Of a DNA stretch of 64,000 nucleotides, positions 47,463-61,100 are shown one piece after another (positions within the stretch are counted from its first letter, which is position 1; every line of letters starts with the position of its first letter). The DNA is from Mermis nigrescens (lineage: Eukaryota > Nematoda > Enoplea > Mermithida > Mermithidae), in contig JAVLUZ010000507.1 of assembly GCA_036768485.1 (NCBI GenBank), positions 434,001 through 498,000 of the forward strand, written 5' to 3'. The translations under genes and the position numbers were made by a program. A model generated the notes under the pieces. It saw nothing but the letters and a program-made list of their open reading frames with translations, searched no databases and was not told the DNA's origin.

Positions 47463-47962
47463 ATCTGTTTCATTCATCCGAGAGCTTTTTCAGCGAATAT
47501 TTTCCAAGGCTACAGTAGCTCTATCTTCCCTTCTTACTGTAGGTCATTTAGAGACCACAGTAGCTACATAAATACTCGTCTTCCAGCAGATCAAGCATCG
47601 TGCGGACGGGAATTAGCGCATTCAGCTTGTCACAAGTCGACCGTTAAACACAATAGACAAGGATTTTAAACATCGCTGTAAACTTCCGCTTAGCGTAGTT
47701 GGTACAATGTCCGATTGTCTTCCAAGCAACATGGGTTCGATTCATGCTGCAGCATTTTTATTTAGCGCACACTGTGGTATGTCACAGCACTGTTTAGATG
47801 CTTGAATTAAGTCTAAATGGGCGGTTTAGTGCGTTAACAATGTGAGCATGGCGGCCGCTCGCCCCCACTCAACTTTTCTGTCGAGTTACAGTAAATTATC
47901 ATGTGCATGCTGTAGCCCCCAAAAAAATTTACTTAAAAAGCTCTCGACTGAATGAAGAAGAC
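47463..47962 (+). mobile_element. T-family MITE, copy 2, with tRNA-like core
   Basis: TA-flanked, ends ATCTGTTTCATTCATCC / GAATGAAGAAGAC, same GAGAGCTTTTTCAGCGAAT and TACAGTA motifs as copies 1 and 3. tRNA-like block at 47685-47755. Confidence 0.8.
47685..47755 (+). other. tRNA-like block in T-family copy 2
   Basis: TAGCGTAGTTGGTACAATG (A-box-like) and GGGTTCGATTC (B-box) at tRNA spacing. Stems are partly decayed. Confidence 0.55.
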
Positions 47963-47964
47963 TA

Positions 47965-49494
47965 TAAATGCGTGACTGCATACAGTCACATTAACTAAAA
48001 TATACATAGATTGATTAATTCAATCTCACGAGCTCACTAAACTAGTGACAGTTAAACGACACAAAGAGAAGTGTTACAAATTTTAGAAAATAGGGTTATA
48101 GAAAAATTAGTGGTCTATTCCTTCTCAAATGGAAATCAAGCATCCCCAGGTTGTGTTTAGCGCGATATAAGTCTGCCTTTCCTTCTTTTTGCGCGGATGT
48201 CTACTAGGTACATATAACTTAAATATTTGAAGGAGTATGAATAGTCGCGCGCAATACAACTAATAATTGCCAGGATAGGTATAAGCAGGTGTAGTTTAAT
48301 ATGGGCTAGAATGGTGCCCTATCATGGCACCCTTTGACTGTAAAAATATCACGATGATCGAAGGAATTCTCTGAGCCTTTAAGAATACTCGGACTCCAAT
48401 TTCGGTCTTGCACCCTTGTGCTTGTTAGCTTATAACATCATTTGGAATTTAAGTAAACCAAGCAAACCACTTTATACAATTATGTTAATACTTTATTTGA
48501 TAAGATAAATGCGAATTGTGAGGTTTGTAATTTATAATCAAAATAAATAATAGTCAAACTTAACAAATAGATTATCGACGTCTCTGCAAACTAAGGTATA
48601 ATTTTTCTAGAATATAATCTAGAATAATATTCATCAACATCCTAATAACAAAGTGTTTCTATGGACATAGTTTCGATTTTTCCTGTTTTGTCCTTTATTG
48701 AAATGTTTTTCTCTGCTAGCGTTTTTGATATTTTAGTTTTGGAGTCTGACTAAGATGACACATGCATCTGAAAAGAGAAAATATAAGGATCTAACTATTT
48801 TCATAGTGAAAGAGTTAATATTTTTTGAAAAATGAAGACTTAAATCAATCAAAATAAAAATTTTTCTGCAAAAGTGCTTAAAAATAATTGCAAACTACGG
48901 ATTAGCGTAATTTCACGCAATTTAAGCATGTACGGTCATGTTAACTCAAAAAATCTCTCTAGTTTACCCTTCAAATCGATCAACTTGTGCTTCTTCAATG
49001 GTAAATGTATATTTGTTATTTTTCGAGCCAGTTATTCCGCAATATGTCGGTTATTTTATAACCTCAGTTTTTGCGTGTATATAAAAAAATCTTGCGGAAA
49101 TGACTAATAGCTGAGAATCTGATTCCAAGTAGCAATAATGCTAATTGAAACGTTGCAATAAGTGCTACAGAGAATGAAGAATTCGGAAATATGGTTGTGT
49201 GATAGTGAATTTTAATAACTTCTAATTGGATTCAATCCAAAATTAAATTTGCGAAATACACTTTTATTTGCAGTACCTTTACTACAATTCGCCTTGTACA
49301 TTAGTCAATTAACAAGATTGAATGCTCCGATGGATCAAAACAGGCGAATGTGCATGGAATAGCAAATTATTAAAGACATAAAAGGAGGGGAGTAGGGAAA
49401 AGCATTCTATGCGCGCAAAAGCATAAGTATCTGCTAAAAAAGAGATTTTCTGTAAGCAACACGAGAATCAAAGTCTATTCGTGCGGCTTGTGGC
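47965..49494. other. Gene-free AT-rich stretch
   Basis: Nothing recognised. Confidence 0.5.
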
Positions 49495-49658
49495 CATACA
49501 TGGCAGCAAAAAACTTCCGGGGATCTGGTTGGGAGAAATAATTAAAAATCGCTAAAAATGTTGCTAAAAATAGAATTATAGGGTCTATAGCAATTTGCGG
49601 GAGTGTTAACTTCTGGGGTAGAGTTGCGACCCTCCCCACGCCAACACGCCAATGCGTG
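49495..49658 (+). mobile_element. Degenerate MITE-A copy
   Basis: CATACATGGCAGC start, CCCACGCCAACACGCCAATGCGTG end, TCGCTAAAAATG interior. Much of the core is missing. Confidence 0.5.
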
Positions 49659-49999
49659 GTTGCATCAGTTTGAGAAATAGATAAAGCAACGGTTTATTCT
49701 TTAAAAGAACTGATCAATCTGCGTCAGAAAATTGCAAATTTTCCCTCTAAGCTCTTCACTAAACATGTGAGAAATGTTTTGAAGGGACACCTTTTTTTAG
49801 AAGCCGCATAATATACTTCGATTTGAGTGTTGTTTAGAGCAGGTCTGTTTTCAGTAGATTCTTAAGCTTTTTTGCACGCGTACATTACTTTTTCCTAGTT
49901 CCCTCCTTTCGTGTCTTTGATAATTTGCTATTCCGAGTACATACATCATCTTTTTTGTTCCATCGGAGAATTCTTCCCTTATAGTACACTACTTTTAAT

Positions 50000-51260
50000 T
50001 CACGAGATTCGATTAACTGATCGAACGTATTCATCTAAACTTTGCGCAACTACTGGGTGTAAACATTACTGATACTTCGATTCGTGATCCTGACGTCACG
50101 GACAACATTTTGAGAAAATTAAGCTTCTGCAATGCTCTGAAAGTAGGGTTGATTTTCATTGTACGCTTTATACAACTGCTGGATGTAAAGATATTTAAGA
50201 GTTAGGTTCTTTGTTATTACGTAACATGGAAAAGATTTTGAAAAAGACCAGGCCTTTGCAAGTTTTAGGATTAGACTTAGTTTTCAGTGTGAACTTTTCA
50301 CGGCTTACCAAGTGTATCAGGAAAAGATACAAGGTAATCATTTTGAAAACATTAATGTTATACAACACTCTATCAATAAAATAAATTTTTAGCGTTAACC
50401 TCTGCACATCTGCAATAAGTTAATAAGCATATTCAAGTACTGGATGTGGAGAAAGCTAACATACAGATTCGTGATCTGACGTTACAAAGAACATTTTGGA
50501 AAAATTAAGCTTTCACAACGTTCTGGAACTGAAGTTTTTCTAAATGTATACTTTACACAACTGCAGAATGTAAAGCAAACAGTCAGATTCATAATCCTGT
50601 CTTTACGAAGAATATTTTAAAAATTTTCCTTTCACAACGCTCTGGACGTAACGAAATTTCTAGTTTAAAATTTACACCTCTACAATAAAAGAATAGTGTA
50701 AAATTTAGACAACTAATAGGTGTAGAGATAACTGCCAGTGCAGATTCGAAATCTGACGTTACTGAAAACGTTTAAAAAAATACACGTTTCGAAATGCTCA
50801 GAAAGTTATATGAATTTTAGCGTAAAGTTCATACCATCCTTAATCACTCAATATTTAGCGTAATAAACGCGCTTACTTGCACGGTGTTCCTTGATATTTA
50901 GCACATTTTATAACTAATCAACTAGTAATCCATATCTGGATAAGGTGACAGACGCATACCTGCAAAAACGTCTTTTACACCCAACGTTGGAACTTTACAC
51001 CTCCGAAATAATTCAGTATTGAGGTAAAGAACCGCGTCCAAATGTTCTGTGTAACCATTAAGATGTACCTTTTTTCAGAGTAGTTCGGATCTTTCAATTT
51101 GAAACCCGATCGGTCGATAGATACAAAAAACGGTTGAAAACGTGTTTTTTCATCCCAGACTTCTAACTTTACACCATTAGAATCGACTCTGTATTGGATT
51201 TAGAAGAAACGCGTCCAAATGAAATGTTTAACCCTTTAAACGTACTATTTCTATCATATT
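50000..51260. repeat. TTTACAC-rich degenerate repeat tract
   Basis: Several diverged units with TTTACACAACTGC-type words, GATTCGTGATC.TGACGTTAC and CACAACGCTCTGG; spacing about 130-180 bases. Confidence 0.6.
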
Positions 51261-52099
51261 TTGCACGTCCCGAGTTATAACTAATGCGGCACGTTGTTAT
51301 CAAGGTACAATGATTAATTTTGAAGATTTTGAACCCTTCAGGGAAAGTAAAATAAGTCAGAAAATAAAACTCACATCATCTAGAAAGAGCGTTAGATTTT
51401 CTAGCTATTTGCTACAAAAAATTTAGAATATGTGCAAATCCTAAAGTAATTACAATTGAAAATGTCCAAAATTTCAGTATATTGTTCATCAGATGGCCAT
51501 TTTCAAAAATGCGAATTTTTTACTAAATCAAACAAACAGGTAATCAATCGAGAGAGCTTTTCAAAGGGGTTTCTAAAATGTCCTTAAACACACGAATAAT
51601 ATGAAATTTAGAGCCAGCAATGGGCATAATTAAGAGGGCAGCCATATTAAAAACAAATTAAATCGAGATTGCAGGACGAACTATCGAAAAGAAATAAATG
51701 GGTTGAAATTTAAAGCGTAAAAATATCCATCTATTTTGCTACTTTTCAAAATATAAAACAAAAGCTTGTATACTGTAGGGACCATGCAAAGTTTGAGCTG
51801 TTTCGCAAGCATAGCATACTGTAGGCGTAAGCTTGCAAAGTTTTTTCTAGCAAAATAGTTTTGCTCAAAGTTATTCACCCAGAACATTTTATTTTATTCA
51901 AATTCATCAAGTTGTTCTTAAGATTAGATCTCAAAACCAGCCATTTCACTAAACTGCATTATTCAATGGTTAGATGGTGTACTTGGTTCAGCCTGCAGTC
52001 GTACTGTACATCTAATCTGAATTACGTTTTCTGAAACCTTTAATAAATGCGGATTACTTATTGTTCTTAGATTTTCATAAGTATTTATGGATCAAAAGT

Positions 52100-52720
52100 T
52101 ACAAGCGTAAATGTACCAAAATCTATAATCTGGGTGAAAATGGTGTGAAACCGAAGGAAGGTAAAAACGTGTTTTTTTTCGTCCACTACCTGAGTGATAA
52201 CTTTAAACAAACAAACTTTGTCTGTATTGAGTGCGCTTAAATTCTTCCTGTATCCCTTTAAGCGTAGTACTTTTCCATAAATAGGTTTTTAAGGGACTCT
52301 TGTACTCGTAAGAAGAACTCAGCAGACATGAACAAGTCGAAACCTCGACCAAAAGCTGTCTTTACACACCTAGATTTTACACTCTTTCCACTTATCCTTA
52401 AGAACTAATGCGAAATTCAAAAAATAAAAAATTAATATTCAGAGAATTTCATATTCTTCAATTCTGTACTTATAAATTGTATGAGACATTTATGGACGGT
52501 TGTGTACAAGCTGCAACAGAAACCATTAAAATTTGCATAACATACCGAAAACTTTACACCTCAATAAAGACTCGGTATTGAGTGTAAAACAAAAACCTTC
52601 CATCGAGTCCTTTTCATCTTGAAAAACGCAACTCCCAGATATGTCCCGGCATAGCTGCGTATATGTAGGGTACCTAAGTATATTACAGGTACGCGCTAAC
52701 GCACTACCTATGATTCGAAT
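52100..52720. repeat. TTTACAC-rich tract, copy of 45.0-46.0 kb
   Basis: Shares with 44.9-45.96 kb the order TTTACAC.C, CAATTCTGT.CT, GTATGAG.CATTT, AACCATTAAAATT, and CCCAGATATGTCCCG...AAGTATATTA.AGGTA, same orientation. Confidence 0.65.
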
Positions 52721-52819
52721 TAAGCTTGTTTACGTCTGACAAACATCACAAACGAACATGTAATGATTCCGGATTTTCAGCAATTACAAATTAATAAAGG
52801 TAAACTATGAATTATAAAT

Positions 52820-52985
52820 GTTATGCGTAATTACATTTTATATATATATAATATAATTACGTATATTTATATTATAATTACATATAATCTTTATGATATA
52901 ACTACGTACAATATTTATAATTTATACGTAATTATATTATAAATATATTTGATAACATTATAAACGTTATTTTTATAAGATAACA
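52820..52985. repeat. AT palindromic low-complexity
   Basis: Runs of TATATATA, ATTATAAT and ATAATTACGTATA able to fold on themselves. Confidence 0.7.
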
Positions 52986-54990
52986 GGTAAACATATTGAG
53001 GATTGAATAGGTAGATGAAAAAATTGGTACTTTTATCTTGTTGTCTTGTCAAACGGTCGATAGCTGAATCGGACTACGATGGAAATTTTTAGACCTTAAA
53101 AATGTAAAAATGTCGATGGGGAATTCAGACCCTCGAACTAAAATGACATCCCGAAATTTTAGATATTTATTTTTTGCGTTTTAAATTATTTTGACGTATA
53201 TTAACAGTTTGCTTCCCTGCGCCTGGGATAGTCCGATGTGCTTCTCGTACTTACTTTTCCAGTGATTTTTTATCCTTAAATTTTAAATTTCAGGACGAAA
53301 AGCATCGCAAAAAAGACATCCTATTTTTGTACGTCAAAAAGTCCGTATTTCTGTGCAAAAATTAAATTATATTAAAAAACAAAAATTTTATTCAGATCAA
53401 AATAAATCAAAAACTTACCTATTTTTAAAATTTTCTATGTCGAAATTATAATTTTAGCTGAATAAAAACAACAAAATAAAACACAAGCAAAACTTTTTCA
53501 AAAAAACTTTTTGAAGCTATATCTTGAGGTGAAATTCGCCTTCCCCCTAAAAATAGCTGCTGGCGCTACGAAAAGTGACTGCTGGCCCCTAGAATTTTCA
53601 ATCTTAAAAAAATCATTGTAAACTCACACTTTACAGCGTTTAAAGCATCGGCTAAATTTGTCAAATTTGTACTTCGCAATAAATACTTATTCTTTTGTCT
53701 GCATTTTGTTTGATTGACTCAAATTTTCTGGAATTAGCTACGTTTGTTTAATTGAGAAAAGATGAGCATCGTCATATAAACCAAAAATGATGTTCTTGAC
53801 GCGCACCATTTATTGATTTTGGCGTCTCAAAGGAGGCACTCTATGAAATTCTTTCGATGGTATAACCCTGCATTTCCGATGCTTTACGTGCCCGCTCAGT
53901 GGCGAGACTGACTAGGAAAGCCCAATTTCTATATTAGCGAAAAGATAGTCCAGAACATGCATCCATAATGCAAAAAGTAGCGTTTTTTTGCCGCCTTTCG
54001 ACATTCGGAATGATCACTCGATTCTTAAAAATTAAAAATTTCATAGTTTTTGACGACAAATGCAAAGTAGTTTGAAAGTAGACACGAATCGTGCAGAAAA
54101 ATGCCAAAGGTATGTAGCTAAGAGATATTTTACCTTACGCATGAAAATTCTAAAATTCCGCGAAAAACGTTATATGGAATCGTTTCAATTACTATTAGTG
54201 AAAAAGTCGTTGTAAGAATCCCAAGATTTCTATTTTATACAATAAGTTGTCTGACGAAAAAATAAGGTTTTAAGAGCGCCAACAAAGTTAACGTCATCAT
54301 TAAATATAGCAGGACCGAAGCTCCTGAAAATTCGAAAATTTATGATAAAAATGGCAAAAATCTTATAAAAACACATTTATTCTATATTGCGCCCAACTAT
54401 TTATTTGATGACAGGGGGTAGAGCGGCCGCCCCTTCCTATAATTTGCCCCTGTTTATGCCGAAGATATTCAACATTTTTTTTCAAATATTTTTTAGTCTA
54501 ATGCCTTTGGTCCATATAATTACCCGTTTATAGATGATTGTCAAAGCCCTTGTTCGGCTGAATAAATAAATCATTTCTGTAGCATGCGAATATTTTTCAT
54601 AAGCTTCACTGATGAATGCAAAAAGCAAGTAAGCTTACAATGTTTGAACTAATGCAAAGATAAATTATTCGAATTGGATTTTAATTTCGAATAAATGCGG
54701 CGGAGTTGTATGGAAAATACGATGAAACAAAAAGAACGAAAACGAGTATTATTTATACAGCGGTATTTTGAAGCGATTATTCGAAATAAAATAAATATTC
54801 AGTGATTGCACTATTATTAAATTTTAAGCTTTCAGCAAATAAACGAGGCATTGTAAATTTGTAAAATCGCACATGAAACGCTTTCCCGCGATATTCTATT
54901 GGCCGCCATTGTTTACGGAAAGAAATGAAGGCACAAAGGTTGCGCCATCGTCAACATGAAATCCCGGGATAGTTAAATCAACATAAAACG
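52986..54990. other. Gene-free stretch upstream of chitinase
   Basis: No exon seen; may contain chitinase control sequence near its end. A GGGGTAGAGCGGCCGCCCC motif near 54415 resembles a MITE end. Confidence 0.45.
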
Positions 54991-54992
54991 GG

Positions 54993-55030
54993 TATAAATT
55001 GGAGTTTGCAATGCAATTTATTTCAATTTC
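54993..55030 (+). promoter_or_regulatory. Candidate chitinase core promoter (TATA box and initiator)
   Basis: TATAAAT at 54993 is followed about 30 bases later by TTTCAATTTCA, a reasonable animal initiator, and the first in-frame ATG comes at 55051. The spacing fits a TATA-driven promoter with a short 5' leader. Inferred from position only. Confidence 0.5.
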
Positions 55031-55050
55031 ATACCGTGTTTAATCGTCGA

Positions 55051-55152
55051 ATGCTTAAAATGGCCACGATTAATTTATTCTGCTTGTTTTTAGTAATTGC
55101 TGCTTTAAGCTACATTGGAAACGCGTTAGATATTCGAGAATACTGTAATACA
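55051..55152 (+). CDS. Chitinase exon 1 (signal peptide)
   Basis: Two in-frame ATGs (55051 and 55060) start a signal peptide with hydrophobic core NLFCLFLVIAALSYIG and likely cleavage after NA. Donor choices: GT at 55153 (phase 0, used here) or GT at 55145 (phase 1, pairing with an alternative acceptor ending at 55913). Both keep the frame. The end of the exon repeats GTTAGATATTCGAG, also found at the start of exon 2. Confidence 0.7.
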
Positions 55153-58100
55153 GTAATAAAGATTATGTTGTAAACTTTGGATTTACGGCCGAGATCTGAA
55201 ACATCATTTCTACGGAATTTTTGCGGCGCTTGTGTTGCATGAAACTAAGCACGAGAGACTTACAAATTCATGCAACCATGTTGCTCTTTCAACGGATCGG
55301 GAGTAAAACGATGAAAAAGTGGTTAATTTCCGTTCAAATGAAAAAGATACCAAATCTGAATCTTTTGAGCCTCAATTACAAACAATGAAATATCGCATTG
55401 CTGTCTCTTGATGCGAAAATCTTTACTTGATCATAATGGCGACGTTTAAAGAATGGTAAAAGCTCTTACCGAACAAACAAAGGGCATGAAGCGAAGTATA
55501 AAATTGAGGGAATCGCCGTCTTGAAGTAAATTAAATTTCGAAACTCATCGCTTTAGGCCGGTCATGAGTTTATAAGTCACTGTTCTAGAAAATAAAAAAA
55601 TCCCGATAGTCGTTGTAAGACGTGCATGACAAGAAATAAAATTTTGAGAGTAATTCGAAGATAGGGAAAAATTGACGCAAAAAAACAAAAAATCCGAAAT
55701 TTAGAAAGCAGGTTATTTTTTGAATCATCGCGGGTTATTTTTTAAACCAATTTTGCCTAATAGATAGGAGTGGCTATTTGCAAGAATATTCGCCTGTCAG
55801 GAATGAATGTCCTGAAAAATACGAAAAAACACTAATATTTAGTCGAATGTTACGACTTATTTTTCATGATAAGAAAACAACGCTCATTACTCTTAAATTT
55901 AATTTTTAGTTAGATATTCGAGGTTGCTATTTCACCAGCTGGGCCCAGTACAAAGCTGAACCTTGGAAGTATCAACCGGAGACTTACGAACCGTGCTTGT
56001 GCACTCACATCTTCTACGCATTCGCTGACCCACAAAACAACAAAATCGCAACCATAGAATGGAACGACTTGGAGTTGTACCAGAAGGTCATTGCGTTGAA
56101 AGAAAAGCAGGTTTGTTCTTCCACTTTTGCCCTGTAAAAATGCAATGGCGTTGTCTGGTGAATCAAAAATTTTGGCAAAGGTTAATCCTAGATGCATAGT
56201 ATATGGTGGGCATATCTGGGCGTGGGGGAAGGTTTAGGGGTATGCAACCCCAGAATTCAATTTTCGATTTTTTTTTGTTTTTTTTTCGCAATTTTTTTAA
56301 TGCCAATGGATAATGCTCGATGAGAAACGTTGAAAAATAGTGTTTTTTCGCCAAACCACCATTTTGAGACCATTTTTTTGATTTTGAAAAATCCTGCATC
56401 CCCCTCTTCAGAAGTTTGGTGCCCCCAGCTATGATGGTGGGTCTTCTGGGTCGGTTCGCTCGACCAGGAAATGGTCAGTCAAATAGCTTTTTTACCGACA
56501 AAAATAACCATCAAAGTATAAGTAAAAATATTAAACACAACGCTGAACACGCTAATTCACAATAATAGATTTCAAATATTTTTTGCACATAAATTTCAAT
56601 TTCAATGACCCTTATCCCGAATCCCGCACGCGCGTCTGGCGGAAATCCGCCAGCCTCAATATTCATTGAGCCTACTTACCCAGACCGTTTTTATCTGAAT
56701 ATCCCGCTCTTCCGACTCACTGCGTACGAATCATATTAGGGCAAAATATTATACGATTGCGTTGTGAAATTTTAAATATTATGAAAAAATATAATATATA
56801 ATTAAACTGCTATAAAATATTGTGAAAACTAAAAAAATAAAGAAAAATGAGTTATCGTGACTATAGGTTACATCAATTTCACGGATCTAATCTTCCAATA
56901 ATGCATTTGGAAGCAATTAGTCGTAGCGCGCCCAATACTTACATTACACAATTTATATTATTTAGCCCAATCTAAAAGTATTGATATCAGTGGGCGGGGC
57001 ATCCAGATCGTACAATTTCCCGGCAATGGCCGCCTCGGCGGCCAATCGCAAAACGTTCGTCCAGTCGACCGTCGATTGGCTGAACCAATACGGATTCGAC
57101 GGCGTGGACATCGATTGGGAATTTCCGACGGCGGCCGAAAAGGATTCGTTCTCCCTGCTCTTGAAAGAGTTGCAAGCGGCGCTTCAGGCCAATTCGCCCC
57201 CTCTCCTACTGACCATTGCCGTAACGGCCAATCAGCATAACGTTAAAGCAGGGGCTGATGTGCCGGTAAGAAGCGCGTTTTATGCACATTTTCATTCGGC
57301 CACCCGTAAACATCTCAGTTTAAGAGCACTTGAAGTAATCCAACGCGTTGAAATTGCACAGCGCGAGTTATTCTAACGAGACTCTCTATTTTGTAGAATG
57401 TGCGACGATATAAAAAATGGGCTTAACATACTTTTGTCCGCTTCATGACTAACCTCTTCGCCAATTAAGCATACGTCACAATCTTATATGTACAGCATAG
57501 AAATTTTGAGGGTCAAGCCATGCATGTAACTGCTCAAAATTGAGGGAACTTGGCCATTCTTAATGGGGGGGGATGTAGATAACCTGTGATTTTTGGCCAA
57601 AAAGGGCCAAAAAACGCCTAGAAACGGCCAAAAACTCAAATTGTTTCCAAAGAACGAGGGAGGAAGGTTCAAAAAATTTCTTGCTTCTAGGAGAGAGATG
57701 AAGAAGTCCAGCAACAGATGGGTGAATCCCCGATCCCCTGTTACATGTTTGGGTCAGGCCCGAAAATGTGTCGTTTTTAGGCTAAAAAATGACGAGCACA
57801 CGTCAAAACATTGCTTTTGACGTTTCAGACAATCCTCGTTCTTTCTAGGACTTGAGAATTGAAAAAAATTGAAAAATTTGGATAAATTGAGCAATTTGAA
57901 GAAAATGTAGTCAAACAAGTCGAATATGGCGCGAAGCGCCGAAAATCTGATACTTTTGAGTCAAAAATACGTAAAAACCGCTTAAAAGACACACTTTTCA
58001 CAGTTTTTACGAAAAGCGACAATTCTGGGGGGTCGCAGTCACTTTGCGGAGCATCAGTTGCCATTCTGGGGAGGAGGTAAAATCTCCTGAACCCCAGCCC

Positions 58101-61100
58101 CTCCCAAGAATGCGTACGGTAACGACCAGCAAACAATTCTAAAGGTAAGATAGGTTTGAAGGGATACACGTAGAACTCGATCGCGTTTCCACAAAGTCAA
58201 TACAGAGTTAGTTCTGGCGGATTGAAGTTTATAATCTAACGGTGTAAAAAAACACATTTTTGCCATTTTTTACTTTTCCAACGTCTTTGGTTATGAATCG
58301 TGTCGTTTAAAATATTATAAAAATAAAAATAAAGTTCGTCCGAAGATTACACATCAAATTTGACGCTTTTTTAAACTCAATGCAACGGGTCGTGCTAACT
58401 ATTTTGAAACAAGAGGATTACACATGGCAATTGGACGTGTTTTTCCAAACTCAATACAGAATTAGATCTGTAGGTGTAAAGTTAAAACTGCGGTAAAAAC
58501 ATATTCTTTCGCTGTTTTGACTGTCAACTTCTGGCCATTCTAAAAGTACTGTAATGCTTAGGATTATTACGCGTCGGCTTCGGCCTCGTTTCTTTGAAGT
58601 CAATAAGAAGTTAGATCAGGAGGTGTAAAGTTTAAGCTATGGGGTAAAAAAATATGTTTTTGTGCGTTTTTTCTCTGCAACTTTTCCAATTAAGAATTAG
58701 ATAGTGCTGACCATTTTAAAATTAAAAGGCGTTTTAAGGGCTACACGTCGCAATCGGTCACCTTACTTTTTGTACTCAAAAAATGAGATAGTTCTGGAGG
58801 TGTAAAATTCAAGTCTAGAAAAAGATATTTTTGCCAGGATTTTGTCTGTCAGCTTCTCCCGTCGTGAGTCGGGGACACGACTTTGATCATAAGAATGAAT
58901 TACTCATTGAGGGACACTTGCAGAAGAACAATTTTCTTGCAAATGTTCTCCGTTACACCAGTATTACGAATTTTACTTTAAATCTTCTTTACACTTTCTG
59001 GTTGCGTAAAAGTTTACACCGAAAACTATCTCAGGTGTCGTAACTTTGTAAATAGTAAATTTTTTTAAAATTATTTTCCAGGGACACCAGTTTTACGAAT
59101 CTGGCTTTATGCCTTGTTTACATTCACTGATTGTGTAAAATTTATATCGGGAAAAAACTTTAGGTGGAGTGCACTGGGGAAGATTATTTTTTCAAAATTA
59201 TTCTTAGCGACATTGAAAGTATGAATTTGACTTCAAAGTTTTGATCTGCTCGAAAAAATAATCTTTTGTTTAGAAAAATATAATGCGGATTTTCAAGAAC
59301 AATGTTTGTTCCACGTTAAGGCTGCTACCATTATTGAGTGTATATTGGCATATGCATTCACTGACTGATTTACTCGAATGTTGTTAATTAAAAGTAGGGT
59401 ACTAGCAAAGAAAAATGCTCCGATGGAAGGAAAAATTACGAATTTGCTTGAAAACACGTATTACTGAGGGCATCAAGGAACGGGACAAGGGGAAAGTCAC
59501 GTATTTATCCAAAAATCATGAGAATCTGCTAATAAGTTACAACTTCCTCTAAGCGATGTGAAAATCGAATCAAATTTTGCGACCACTGCAAAAGTTTCTT
59601 CCCAAAACATTTCTTATTGGATCTGTAGAAGAGTTTACGATGAAAGTTCGATAAGCGAATGACCGATTTAAGTGCTTAAAAATAATCTATTTCCGGACCA
59701 TACTCGTTATATAAACAATGCATAAAGCATTATTTTTGCATCAACTTGTTTCATTATAGTCCTACTTACAATTGCTCATGTTAGCGGGCAATGTACATTT
59801 TCTCCTATTTCAGCGTCCGTTTGTATTCCATGTAAATAATTTTTAAATTTTTTACAAAAAGGATTTTTTGGAGGTAAATGCGGTGAACGTGCGAATATCA
59901 TGATCATAGATAAAAATCAGCAGATTCTCTGAAAAAATTGAAAAAATATAAGTGTGCAGTATTATATGAATCGTTAGAGGCATCGATCCAGAATCGATCA
60001 GAAAATGCTGCAGTGTTGAGATATAGAATTATTCTCAAATTGATAAGCAGTGGCGGTTGCGCGAACCCTCCGGACCTTATCCCATTGAGTTACCGCCATA
60101 TGTGAGCAACACCAACATTCTAGGAGGAAGGGTGCAACTTCAAAGGTCAAAAAAGGGTCTTAAAAATGGTGGTATTTTAGGAGGGTGCATACCCCATACC
60201 CTCCCCAACGCCCTCTTATGCTTAACGCCAAACTTGTTTTTATGTTTGTTCTAATTCAGTTATAGTTATTTTGTAACCATAGAAAACCACAAAATTTCGA
60301 AATTTGGTTTTATTAGATGCAAGTAAATCGAAATAGCCTATTGTCCGAAAAACGTGTAAGTTTCATCAAAAATGCAATTTTTTCTTTTCCGTAACCCCAG
60401 AGTTATTATTGTTGGCAGAGGTAAATTTTAGGAGGACAAAAAAAATTTAAAAAAAACAGACGAACAAAAAAACGAGATCCAGATGAATTCGGAGATGCCT
60501 AATTTCAACCTAATTGTATCCCGCGCATGCGACGCTACCCATTGCCAAAAAAATCTAAATAATTGATAAAAAATTCTGATAATCGACCCATTTCTGCAGA
60601 CGATAATCGTTTTGTGGCAAATTCGACCGCAAATCTAGCGCAATTGACATGGAACAAAGTCTATGTGATTATGTTTTGAGCTTAAATTCAAAAGATGAAG
60701 AAATTAACTAAAACTTAGACGCTTTGAAAAATTTAGCTCCCTACAGTATACAAGAATTGCAGCGTGATCTTGCGCATTTAACAGAAAAATCAATAGTTAT
60801 ATTGCGATTAGTAATAAAGATGAAGCCATTCTTGTGAAACGCATTTTTTCTTAAATTATGTGGTTAGGTCCGGAAGGCTATTCAGAGGGCGTTAGCCAAA
60901 CTCTCTCCTAAACAATTTATTAAATGTCTAAAAATCTATTATTCATGTTTTGCGATGCAACCTTTTTCGCTGTTTTCATTGTCTCTATTTTGTTCTAAAT
61001 CGTTTTTGATACATCGTTTTTTGACCATCCCAAATATTTGTCTACGTCCCTAAACCATCCACATTGTTTTATCCAGTTTAAGGGTTTTTCCAGACACTAA

